Below are positions 17,131 to 25,817 of a stretch of DNA of 64,000 nt, piece by piece; the first letter of the stretch is position 1; every line of letters begins with the position of its first letter. This stretch comes from JAXHMM01 sp964528445 (lineage in GTDB: Bacteria; Bacteroidota; Rhodothermia; Balneolales; Balneolaceae). The notes under the pieces were generated by a model that saw only the letters and a list, made by a program, of their open reading frames with translations, had not been told where the DNA came from and made no database searches. The position numbers were made by a program, and so were the translations under genes. Location of the stretch: positions 1 to 64,000 of the forward strand of contig CAZGSL010000006.1 in the NCBI GenBank assembly GCA_964528445.1. The letters are read 5' to 3'.

Positions 17131-18701
17131 CGCGACCGCCAGAACAGCGCCAGGATCACTGAGCCGCCGCCGCCGAGCAGGCAGAGTATCGGCAGCCAGT
17201 CCCCGAAGCGGGCATAGAGCGTCTGCTGGTTGATCACCGGCACGTTGTAGCGGAAGACGTCGCGCTCCCAGTATTCGGTCTCTTTCAGCACCTGTCCGCG
17301 GGGTCCGATGACCCCGGAGATGCCGTTGTTGGCGCTGCGGACCAGGTAGCGCTGGAATTCGACGGCCCGGAGCCGCGCGTAGGCAAAGTGCTGGAGGTGT
17401 CCCCCGGTCTCCCCCCACCAGCCGTCGTTGGTAATGACCGCGAGGATGCCGGCACCCTCGTTGACGAACTGGCGTACCCAGCCGGGGAAAACCGAATCGT
17501 AGCAGACCAACGCCGGTATCCGCGTGGGGCCGGCGACAAACGTGGTCGGCTCCCGGCCCTTGCCGTACCCCTGTATGGCGGACCAGTTCACCAGTCCGGC
17601 GAAGTCGATCGTGTTCAGCGCGTGTACGAAGGGAATGCGCTCCACCATCGGGACCAGGTTGTGCTTGCGGTAGACCTGTATTTCGCCGTCGGGCGTGAAG
17701 GCCACGGCGGAGTTATAGGCCAGGTAGGGCCGGCCCTCCTCGGAATGCATCGGAAGCGGCGGGGCGGCGTCCGGTTCGAAATACTCAAAATAGGTGGTTC
17801 CCCCGACCAGCGTGAATTCGCCCTTGTCGGCCCAGCTTGTGAGGATGTTACGGGTGTAGGTCTCCATCGTGTAGGAGGTGGGCTGGCTGATGAGCACTGG
17901 GTGAATCCCGTTTTCGGGCCAGAGTACCAGCTCGGTATAGGCGTTCACCAGCGAGTCGGCCTGGTCTTTTATCCGGTCGATCGCCTCCACCGGTGTTTCG
18001 TATCCCCCGTGCTCCTGGTAGGAGTCGAAATTGGGCTGGGTCACTACCGTCTCCACGTACTCGGTGGGGTAGTGGCCGCGCAGGCCGTACTGCAGCAGGG
18101 AGATACAGGGGAGGGCCAGCAGCATCCCCAGGGCGCTCCAACGGAGCAGCGGCCTGTGCCGGGCCTTGTAGAGCCGGTAGGCCAGCGCGGAGACGGCGGC
18201 CACCCAGAAGGAGATTCCCAGGTAGCCCGTAACGGAGATGTACTGCACAAGCGCCGGGGTATTGGACCAGGCGTTGCCGAGGGAGAGCCACGGCCAGGCG
18301 AGATCCCAGTGGTGGTGCAGGAATTCAAATCCGACCCACCAGGCGGCCTGCAGGAGGCCTACGGCCACGGGATGCGCGAACCACTCCTGCGTCTTCTTCT
18401 GCATCATGACCGGGAGGGTCATTACCGCCGCGTTGGCGATGATGGCGGCGATCCCGGCCGAGAGGGTGGCCATCATCAGCCAGTAGGTCGCGATCAGGTT
18501 CCAGATCACGAAGCCGATCCAGGCGTAAAGGGCGGCCTGCCGGGGGGAATCCGAGAGATCCACCACCCGCAGCAGAAGAAAAAATCCCAGGAACGTCAAA
18601 AACGGGAACGGAAAGGGTGGAAAACTAAGTCCCATAAGAATGCCGGCCGCAATGGCCAGGGTGAGGGGTTGGTGCCAGCTTTTCGCGATAATCTCTTTCA
18701 T
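17127..18701 (-). CDS. lnt: Apolipoprotein N-acyltransferase
   Basis: 524 residues, typical. Lnt adds the third acyl chain to the N-terminal cysteine of lipoproteins in the inner membrane. Several TMs fill about 12-205 (LTLAIAAGILMGLSFPPFPF at the start), then comes the periplasmic nitrilase-fold domain with the catalytic Glu in LVLWPENGIHP, Lys in YRKHNLVPMVERIPF and Cys in LVCYDSVFPGWVRQF, plus NDGWWGETGG and RSANNGISGVI; a last TM precedes the C-terminal WRSR. It overlaps the end of rsmI-to-lnt order by 4 bp at its start (rsmI stop), so rsmI-lnt is a coupled pair. Its stop codon shares CTAG with the stop of sprA. Confidence 0.96.
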   Translation of the reverse strand: MKEIIAKSWHQPLTLAIAAGILMGLSFPPFPFPFLTFLGFFLLLRVVDLSDSPRQAALYAWIGFVIWNLIATYWLMMATLSAGIAAIIANAAVMTLPVMMQKKTQEWFAHPVAVGLLQAAWWVGFEFLHHHWDLAWPWLSLGNAWSNTPALVQYISVTGYLGISFWVAAVSALAYRLYKARHRPLLRWSALGMLLALPCISLLQYGLRGHYPTEYVETVVTQPNFDSYQEHGGYETPVEAIDRIKDQADSLVNAYTELVLWPENGIHPVLISQPTSYTMETYTRNILTSWADKGEFTLVGGTTYFEYFEPDAAPPLPMHSEEGRPYLAYNSAVAFTPDGEIQVYRKHNLVPMVERIPFVHALNTIDFAGLVNWSAIQGYGKGREPTTFVAGPTRIPALVCYDSVFPGWVRQFVNEGAGILAVITNDGWWGETGGHLQHFAYARLRAVEFQRYLVRSANNGISGVIGPRGQVLKETEYWERDVFRYNVPVINQQTLYARFGDWLPILCLLGGGGSVILALFWRSR

Positions 18702-19381
18702 TCCTCGTAATCCTTAGGTGCTATGATAATGGTTAGTTCTCCTTTGATGCTGTCCCGTACGGTGAAATCCGCGATCACCCGGTGGAGCGGGCCGCGGACG
18801 ATCTCCTCGAATTTCTTGGTCAGCTCGCGGGCGACGGCCACCATGCGGTCCCCGCCCACCTGCTCTTCCAGCTCCTCCAGCAGTTTCAGGAGGCGGCGGG
18901 GGCTCTCGTAGAGCACCGCCGTGCGCTGCTCCCCGGCGAGTTCCCGGAGCCGTTTCTGCCGGCCCTTTTTGGCCGGGAGGAATCCCTCGAAAACGTAGCG
19001 GTCGCACGGGAGTCCGCTGGCCGCCAGCGCGGCGGTGCCCGCGTCAGGTCCGGGAACGACCGAAACCGTATGTCCGCTTTTCCATGCCTCCCGCGCGGCC
19101 AGGAATCCCGGGTCCGAGAGACCCGGCATACCGGCGTCGGTGATCAGCGCCACCTCGTTGTTGGCGTCCAGCAGGTTGACCAGGTGCTCCACCTTCCGGT
19201 GTTCGTTGTGCTGGTGAAAGGGGAAGGTGGGCGTGGAGATCTCAAAACGGTCCAGCAGCACGCCGGAGGTGCGGGTGTCCTCGCAGGCGATGTATGAGAC
19301 GGCCGAGAGGACCTCCGCGGCGCGCGGGGAGAAGTCGTCCAGGTTGCCGATCGGGGTCGCGACCAGGTAGAGGGTACTCAA
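18698..19381 (-). CDS. rsmI: 16S rRNA (cytidine(1402)-2'-O)-methyltransferase
   Basis: 227 residues from a TTG start at 19381, giving the family N-terminus (M)STLYLVATPIGNLDD. The open frame continues to an ATG at 19546, but the added 55 residues (with KSGMSMLFWV) have no family match and would run across the promoter and start of the divergent VOC gene, so I choose TTG. RsmI uses SAM to methylate the ribose of C1402 in the decoding centre. Tetrapyrrole-methylase motifs seen: ACEDTRTSGVLLD, HNEHRK, ALITDAGMPGLSDPG, VVPGPDAGTAALAASGLP, FEGFLPAKKGRQ and YESPRRLLKLLEEL. Last bases overlap the lnt start by 4 bp. Confidence 0.93.
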   Translation of the reverse strand: MSTLYLVATPIGNLDDFSPRAAEVLSAVSYIACEDTRTSGVLLDRFEISTPTFPFHQHNEHRKVEHLVNLLDANNEVALITDAGMPGLSDPGFLAAREAWKSGHTVSVVPGPDAGTAALAASGLPCDRYVFEGFLPAKKGRQKRLRELAGEQRTAVLYESPRRLLKLLEELEEQVGGDRMVAVARELTKKFEEIVRGPLHRVIADFTVRDSIKGELTIIIAPKDYEE

Positions 19382-19517
19382 TCCTGCGGGAGCTTCTGGA
19401 TTAACGTTTGCCGTTGCGATTCCACGGTGAAGAAAATAGTAAATTAAATGAACGTCTGTGGCAAAAATAGTATTATGGCCGGGTGAAGCTAAAACCCGAA
19501 CCCAGAAAAGCATTGAC

Positions 19518-19910
19518 ATGCCAGATTTCAATCCGTCAGGAATCAATCACATCACCATCCGGGTCAACGACATCGAGCGGGCCGAGGAGTTTTACGGGGA
19601 GATCCTGGGCTTCGAGCAGGTCCGCAAGATGGGAAGAAGCATGGCGGTCTACCGGGTGGGGGAAGAGGACACCCTCGTGCTGGTGGAGGCCGAAACCAGC
19701 TACGATCCCACCTCGCGCGATTACCGGGTGGATCATTTCGGGTTCTTTGTGGATTCTCCCGACCGCGTGGACGAACTGGCCGACTACTTCCGGGAGCGGG
19801 AGGTAACCATCATGAGCGGTCCGGCGAACCGCAAAAGGGGGCGTTTTGTCTTCATTTCCGATCCGGACGGCAACATGATCGAAATCTTCTACGAGGAGGA
19901 TGAAGAATGA
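19518..19910 (+). CDS. VOC (glyoxalase/dioxygenase superfamily) protein
   Basis: 130 residues, one vicinal-oxygen-chelate module of two beta-alpha-beta-beta-beta units. Metal-ligand positions look intact: H11 (INHITIRV), E57 (LVEAET), H73 (VDHFGFF) and E122 (NMIEIFY). That is the H/E/H/E set of glyoxalase I-like and fosfomycin-resistance-like enzymes, but substrate cannot be told. I start at the ATG 19518 (MPDFNPSGINHI); an upstream ATG at 19458 gives 20 non-conserved residues. It is divergent from rsmI and 147 bp upstream of grpE, which has its own promoter-like element. Confidence 0.85.
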   Translation: MPDFNPSGINHITIRVNDIERAEEFYGEILGFEQVRKMGRSMAVYRVGEEDTLVLVEAETSYDPTSRDYRVDHFGFFVDSPDRVDELADYFREREVTIMSGPANRKRGRFVFISDPDGNMIEIFYEEDEE

Positions 19911-19954
19911 TCGCACCGACACCCGGCCGTTTCAGGGTTCTGCGTAATATTGCG

Positions 19955-19962
19955 TAACTTTG
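19955..19962 (+). promoter_or_regulatory. TAnnTTTG-type promoter element ahead of grpE-dnaJ
   Basis: TAACTTTG matches the Bacteroidota -7 consensus TAnnTTTG and lies 95 bp before the grpE ATG, just after the VOC stop codon. I do not see a clear -33 TTG at the usual distance. No CIRCE palindrome was found in the gap 19911-20057, so heat-shock control is not visible. Confidence 0.35.
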
Positions 19963-20057
19963 GCAGGCAGGATGTCCTCAGAGGCCGGTGGCATGTTATT
20001 TGCATTATCAAGACTGTTTGAGACAACCGGAACAGAGAAGATTTAACGACTTCGTAC

Positions 20058-20714
20058 ATGAGCGAATCCAGAAAACAGGAAGAGATGGAAGAGCGGGAAT
20101 CCCGCGAGGCGACGGCCGAAAAGGAGAAACGAGAGACTGCAGAGGGGGACGAAGAGCGCCCGGGGGAGGAGAGCCGCTCCGGGGAGGAAGCCCCCGAAGA
20201 GGAGGTGGAATACGAGGAACTGGACGAATCGGAACTGATCGACCTGCTTGCCGAACGCGACCGGCGGATCGGCGAGCTGGAGCAGCAGGTTTCCGAAATG
20301 AAGGAGGTCCACCTGCGCAAGGCGGCGGAGCTGGAGAACTACCGCAAGAGGGTGCAGCGCGAGCGGGCCCAGATCTACGAGACGGCCAAGGCAAACGCGC
20401 TGGAGGATTTCCTCTCGGTCAACGACGACCTGCGCCGTACCCTGGAGGCGGCGGATGATCTGGAGGTGAACGATACCTTTATGGAGGGCGTCACCCTCGT
20501 TGCCGAAAAATTCGAGGAAGTGCTCCGGAAGCACGGCGTGGAGCGGATCGACGAGGAGATGGTCCCCTTCGACGTGGACCTGCATGACGCCATGATGCGG
20601 CGAAAACCCGAAGACGAGGATATCGAGAGCGACATGGTGCTCAAGGTGGTCGAAAACGGCTACCGGCTCGGAGACCGCACCATCCGGCACGCGAAAGTAA
20701 TCGTAAGCGAGTAA
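20058..20714 (+). CDS. grpE: GrpE nucleotide exchange factor
   Basis: 218 residues. GrpE dimerises and releases ADP from DnaK. The first about 65 residues are a highly charged, probably disordered tail (EERESREATAEKEKRE), longer than in E. coli. The coiled coil follows (DLLAERDRRIGELEQQVSEM, AAELENYRKRVQRERAQIYE), and the C-terminal beta-domain ends with VLKVVENGYRLGDRTIRHAK, the family signature. It is 16 bp upstream of dnaJ and clearly co-transcribed with it; dnaK is not in this window. Confidence 0.97.
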   Translation: MSESRKQEEMEERESREATAEKEKRETAEGDEERPGEESRSGEEAPEEEVEYEELDESELIDLLAERDRRIGELEQQVSEMKEVHLRKAAELENYRKRVQRERAQIYETAKANALEDFLSVNDDLRRTLEAADDLEVNDTFMEGVTLVAEKFEEVLRKHGVERIDEEMVPFDVDLHDAMMRRKPEDEDIESDMVLKVVENGYRLGDRTIRHAKVIVSE

Positions 20715-20730
20715 AGGGCAAAACCTCTCT

Positions 20731-21900
<1,170 letters not shown>

Positions 21901-21906
21901 ACCCGG

Positions 21907-21937
21907 CCCGCCGGACTGGCTGGCCAGCCGCGGCGGG
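21907..21937. terminator. Hairpin between converging dnaJ and SDR genes
   Basis: CCCGCCG (21907-21913) pairs with CGGCGGG (21931-21937), and the inner GGCTGGCCAGCC (21918-21929) is self-complementary. The structure fills the whole 38-bp gap between two converging stop codons, the expected place for a bidirectional terminator, but no T-run follows on either strand. Confidence 0.4.
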
Positions 21938-21938
21938 A

Positions 21939-22721
21939 TCAGCCGGAGTCCTGCAGCAGGCGTACTGCCTTCCTGATCAGCCATCGCGGCGCCAGCCGCC
22001 TCAGCTGCACGGATATCTTGTTGGAGAGACCATGCACGGCCACGGTTTTTCCCTTCATCATCTGCCTGAAGCCGTACCGGGCCACCTCGCGGGGGGAGGC
22101 CACCGGGGAGAGCTTGAAGAGGCGGGAGTCGTGCATGTCGGCCCGCTCCTGGAAACCGCTGCGGGTGGGGCCCGGGCAGAGAGCGGTGACGGTGACGCCG
22201 GATCCCTTCAGCTCCTCGGAGAGCGCTTCCGAGAAGGCCACCACGTAGTTTTTGGTGGCGTAGTAGACGCTCATCAGGGGACCCGGGTAGAAGCCCGCGG
22301 TCGAGGCGATGTTCATCACGCGGCCGTGTCCACGTCGAACCATGGGAGGAAGAAACAGGTGGGTCAGGCGCGTAAGGGAGGTGATGTTGAGCCGGATCAT
22401 CGCTTCCTGTTTTTTCCAGTCCGAATCCCGGAACGGTCCGGAATCCCCGATCCCAGCGTTATTGACGAGGTATTCGATCTCGATATCCTTGTTTTGTAAT
22501 TTCCGGTACAGACGTTTGGGGGATTCCGGATCGGAGAGATCGGCCGGCAGCACCAGGGCCTCGATGCCGTGGCTCTCCCCCGCTTCTCTTTTTAGCTCGC
22601 GCAGTTTTTCCTCGCTCCGGGCCACCAGCACCAGGTCATGGCCTTGGGCGGCGTAGACGAGGGCCAGCTCCCTTCCGATTCCTCCCGAGGCGCCGGTGAT
22701 CAGTGCCGTCGGTCTCTTCAT
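21939..22721 (-). CDS. Short-chain dehydrogenase/reductase (SDR) family protein
   Basis: 260 residues, classical SDR. The Rossmann cofactor motif TALITGASGGIGRELA is at residues 5-20, NNAG at about 88-91, and the catalytic Ser and Tyr-x-x-x-Lys in NIASTAGFYPGPLMSVYYATKNY. An arginine in VLVARSEEK after the second strand suggests NADP(H) preference. The C-terminus is basic (LRRLAPRWLIRKAVRLLQ) and may touch the membrane. Substrate is unknown; the sequence type is close to DltE/YqjQ-like SDRs. It lies 46 bp downstream of purE on the same strand, so it may be read from the purE transcript. Confidence 0.9.
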   Translation of the reverse strand: MKRPTALITGASGGIGRELALVYAAQGHDLVLVARSEEKLRELKREAGESHGIEALVLPADLSDPESPKRLYRKLQNKDIEIEYLVNNAGIGDSGPFRDSDWKKQEAMIRLNITSLTRLTHLFLPPMVRRGHGRVMNIASTAGFYPGPLMSVYYATKNYVVAFSEALSEELKGSGVTVTALCPGPTRSGFQERADMHDSRLFKLSPVASPREVARYGFRQMMKGKTVAVHGLSNKISVQLRRLAPRWLIRKAVRLLQDSG

Positions 22722-22767
22722 AGGAGTCTCCGTTTGGCCGTTTCCGTGCCCGGCTGCGGGTAGCGAT

Positions 22768-23259
22768 TCAGGTGAGATTTTTGGTTTTCTCCTTCGAGTC
22801 TTCCGCCATCCGGCGGCGGTACCCGTTCAGGCGTCCGGCGATATCCTCGTCTTCCATCCCCAGCATGCGCGCGGCCAGCAGGCCCGCGTTGCCCGCCTTG
22901 CCGATAGCCACGGTGGCCACCGGTACGCCGGGAGGCATCTGCACGATGGAGTAGAGGCTGTCCACCCCGCTGAGCGTGCTGGTCTTGACCGGAACGCCGA
23001 TGACCGGCAGGGTGGTGTGGGCGGCGGTCATGCCCGGCAGGTGCGCCGCACCCCCCGCCCCGGCGATAATCACCTTGAGTCCACGGTCCCTGGCGGTACG
23101 GCCGTATTCGGCCATCACGTCGGGGGTCCGGTGGGCGGAGACCACCCGTTTTTCGTAGGGAATATCGAACTCGTCCAGTATCTCGCAGGCCGCCTTCATG
23201 GTGGGCCAGTCGCTGTCGCTGCCCATGATGACGCCGACCAGGGGTTGGTTGTCGCTCAT
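22768..23259 (-). CDS. purE: N5-carboxyaminoimidazole ribonucleotide mutase (PurE, class I)
   Basis: 163 residues. PurE rearranges N5-CAIR to CAIR in de novo purine synthesis. Typical motifs: GVIMGSDSDWPTM, EKRVVSAHRTPDVM, VIIAGAGGAAHLPGMTAAHT and PVIGVPVKTSTLSGVDSLYS. The presence of purK just upstream agrees with the class I (N5-CAIR) route. Gap to purK is 128 bp, so it may be co-transcribed or have its own promoter. Confidence 0.97.
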   Translation of the reverse strand: MSDNQPLVGVIMGSDSDWPTMKAACEILDEFDIPYEKRVVSAHRTPDVMAEYGRTARDRGLKVIIAGAGGAAHLPGMTAAHTTLPVIGVPVKTSTLSGVDSLYSIVQMPPGVPVATVAIGKAGNAGLLAARMLGMEDEDIAGRLNGYRRRMAEDSKEKTKNLT

Positions 23260-23387
23260 GTGGTTGCCTTAGGGTCTTTTGTGGGTATTGCGGGGATCCG
23301 CCGATAACGGGAGCTTCCGGCTGCGGCATATTATGCAGCGGGACTACCTGCAATAAACCGACTCCCGGGGAAAGTTACAATTCGGGC

Positions 23388-24557
23388 TCAGATCTCGATG
23401 CGGGCGGCCGCCTCCCGCGCCCTCCGGTAGGTCTCGGCGGCGTCTTCTCCCAGCAGGGTGAAATGTCCCATCTTGCGTCCCGGCCTGCTGTCCAGTTTGC
23501 CGTAGACGTGCAGGTGTCCGTCGCTCGTCTTCATCGCCCCCCGGGCATGGTCCACCTGCGCCGGACGTTCGCGGGTGCCGAGCAGGTTGATCATGGCGAC
23601 CGAGGGCGCCCGCAGGGAGGCGTCCCCCAGGGGCAGTCCGGCGACCGCCCGCACGTGGTTTTCGAACTGGGAGGTGACGCACCCCTCGATGGTGTAGTGC
23701 CCGGAGTTGTGGGGGCGCGGGGCGGATTCGTTGAGCAGCAGCTCCCCGTCGGATTTCAGGAAAAACTCGTAGGCGAAGATGCCCCTCCCGTCGATCGCCT
23801 CGGTGGCGGCAACGGCCAGCTCGCGGGCGCGGGAGCGGATGGCTTCGGGGACCGGAGCGGGAGAGCGGACGGCCACGCAGATGTGGTTCTCCTGCACGGT
23901 TTCGCAGCAGGGATAGACCACCGTACCGGATTCGTTGCGGGCCACCTGCACCGCCAGCTCGCGGGTGAAATCCACGAACGCCTCCGCCACAATATCGTGT
24001 CCGCCGCCGCCGAGCCGCCGGAAGGCCTCGACGGCCTCCTCCGGGCCGTCCACCGTCTCGTTTCCGTAGCCGTCGTATCCTCCCTTGGAGGATTTCAGCA
24101 GGTAGGGCCAGCCGTGTCTGTTCCCGAACTCCTCCAGCTCCTTCCGGTTGCCCACCAGCGCGTAGGGCGTGACCGGGATGCCCGCCTCCTCGAAGGTCTG
24201 TTTCTCGATCAGCTTGTTTTCGATCAGGGCAAAGCTTTCGGGCGTGGGATAGAGGGGAGTGCCGCTGCGGTCCCGCGCCTCCCGGAGCACCCCGGAGTCG
24301 ATGAACTCGTTTTCCAGGGTCATTACGTGGCATTCGGCGCCAAACTCCGCCAGGTCGTCAGCCGACGTAAACGAGCCGGACCGGGAAAAGGGGGTCATGA
24401 ACTGCACCGGCTCGTTCTCGGGGCGATCGGAAAAAACGCCCACCTGCATGCCGAAGCGGAACGCCTGGAGAGCGGACATCCGGGCGAGCTGTCCGGCGCC
24501 GAGAAAACCGACGCGGTAGCGGGCGGAGAGGGGATTGGTGGAATCGGACACGTTCAT
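23388..24557 (-). CDS. purK: N5-carboxyaminoimidazole ribonucleotide synthase
   Basis: 389 residues from the ATG at 24557. PurK uses ATP and bicarbonate to make N5-CAIR from AIR. Motifs: RVGFLGAGQLARMSALQAFR at the N-terminus, the ATP-grasp region with EFGNRHGWPYLLKSSKGGYD, VAEAFVDFTRELAVQVARN and NESAPRPHNSGHYTIEGCVT, and the end HLHVYGKLDSRPGRKMGHFT. The open frame reaches 24812, but the extra 85 residues are serine-rich, unlike PurK, and cross the divergent prfA leader. purK and prfA are divergent across a 169-bp gap that holds small stem-loops (24658-24694). Confidence 0.96.
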   Translation of the reverse strand: MNVSDSTNPLSARYRVGFLGAGQLARMSALQAFRFGMQVGVFSDRPENEPVQFMTPFSRSGSFTSADDLAEFGAECHVMTLENEFIDSGVLREARDRSGTPLYPTPESFALIENKLIEKQTFEEAGIPVTPYALVGNRKELEEFGNRHGWPYLLKSSKGGYDGYGNETVDGPEEAVEAFRRLGGGGHDIVAEAFVDFTRELAVQVARNESGTVVYPCCETVQENHICVAVRSPAPVPEAIRSRARELAVAATEAIDGRGIFAYEFFLKSDGELLLNESAPRPHNSGHYTIEGCVTSQFENHVRAVAGLPLGDASLRAPSVAMINLLGTRERPAQVDHARGAMKTSDGHLHVYGKLDSRPGRKMGHFTLLGEDAAETYRRAREAAARIEI

Positions 24558-24726
24558 GCGGTTTAGGTTGCCTGTTTCCGTAGCGCAAATATAGCCTATT
24601 GGCGAGAGAAGTAGCAAAGACCGGTTACTTTTCCCTGCCACATGTTGTATTTTACATCCGCGGAGCGACACGACCCGCGGCTGCCTCGCGGCAGACGCCA
24701 ATGTAAGCACGGAAGAGATCCCTGTC

Positions 24727-25809
24727 ATGGATATCGAAGCCAAACTGGAACAGGTTAAGGAACGGTTCGAGGAGGTCACCGCCGCCATGAGCGATCCGGC
24801 GGTGTACGACAATCCCGACCGCTATACCGAGCTCACCAAGGAGCACAGCGAGCTGAAGGAGCTGGTGGATGACTACGAGCGGTGGAAGTCCATCAAAAAC
24901 CAGATCGAGGGCAACCGCGAGCTGATAGCGGACGGGGAGGATGCCGAGATCACCGAGATGGCCGAGGAGGAGATCGGTGAGCTCAAGCCGAAACTGGAGG
25001 AGCTGGAGGAGGCCATCAAGCAGAAGCTGATTCCCAAGGACCCCGACGACACCAAAGACGTGATTGTGGAGATCCGCGCCGGGACCGGGGGCGACGAGGC
25101 CGCCATTTTCGCCGGCGACCTGTTCGAGATGTACCGGCGATACGCCGACAGGGTGGGATGGAAGCTCAACGTGATGAACCTGAGCGAAGGCGACCACGGC
25201 GGATTCAAGGAGATCGTGTTCGGGCTGGAGGGAGACGAGGTCTATTCCAGGATGAAATACGAGAGCGGGGTGCACCGCGTGCAGCGGGTGCCCGAGACCG
25301 AGACGCAGGGGCGGGTGCACACCTCGGCCGCCACGGTGGCGGTGCTGCCCGAAGCCGAGGAGGTGGATATTGATATCAACAAGGCCGACCTGCGTATCGA
25401 CACCTTCCGGGCCAGCGGGGCCGGGGGACAGCATGTGAACAAGACCGACTCCGCCATCCGGATCACCCACCAGCCCTCGGGGGTGGTCGTGGAGTGCCAG
25501 CAGGAGCGTTCGCAGCACCAGAACAAGGAGAGGGCGATGACCATGCTCCGCAGCAAGCTCTACGAGATGGAGGAGGAGAAGCAGCGGAGGAAACGGGCGG
25601 CCGAGCGCAAGAGCCAGATTTCAACGGGCGACCGCAGTGCGAAGATCCGCACCTACAACTTCCCGCAGAGCCGTCTGACCGACCATCGCATCAATCTCAC
25701 CCTCTACAACCTGGAGGATATCATGAAGGGCGAGATCGGGGAGATCATCGAGGCCCTGAGGGTACAGGACAACCTCGACAAGCTCAACGCGGTCATGGAG
25801 GAGGCCTGA
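24727..25809 (+). CDS. prfA: Peptide chain release factor 1
   Basis: 360 residues, standard. RF1 ends translation at UAA and UAG. The stop-codon reading tripeptide is P189-E190-T191 (VQRVPETETQGRVHTS), the PxT form of RF1 rather than the SPF of RF2. The catalytic GGQ is at 233-235 in FRASGAGGQHVNKTDSAIR. The N-terminal coiled domain and the C-terminal ELRVQDNL-like end (IIEALRVQDNLDKLNAVMEE) are complete. prmC/hemK, a frequent neighbour, is absent. It converges on pckA with 8 bp between the stops. Confidence 0.97.
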   Translation: MDIEAKLEQVKERFEEVTAAMSDPAVYDNPDRYTELTKEHSELKELVDDYERWKSIKNQIEGNRELIADGEDAEITEMAEEEIGELKPKLEELEEAIKQKLIPKDPDDTKDVIVEIRAGTGGDEAAIFAGDLFEMYRRYADRVGWKLNVMNLSEGDHGGFKEIVFGLEGDEVYSRMKYESGVHRVQRVPETETQGRVHTSAATVAVLPEAEEVDIDINKADLRIDTFRASGAGGQHVNKTDSAIRITHQPSGVVVECQQERSQHQNKERAMTMLRSKLYEMEEEKQRRKRAAERKSQISTGDRSAKIRTYNFPQSRLTDHRINLTLYNLEDIMKGEIGEIIEALRVQDNLDKLNAVMEEA

Positions 25810-25817
25810 GTTGAGAC

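Noticed and set aside
19382..19546. N-terminal extension of rsmI up to an ATG
   Set aside because: Would overlap the divergent VOC gene and its promoter; family homology begins at the TTG at 19381.
24658..24694. CCGCGG repeats and CTGCC/GGCAG stem in the prfA leader
   Set aside because: Short stems expected by chance at this GC content; no known leader element recognised.
24558..24812. N-terminal extension of purK
   Set aside because: Serine-rich, no PurK homology, and overlaps the leader of the divergent prfA; the ATG at 24557 gives the family start.
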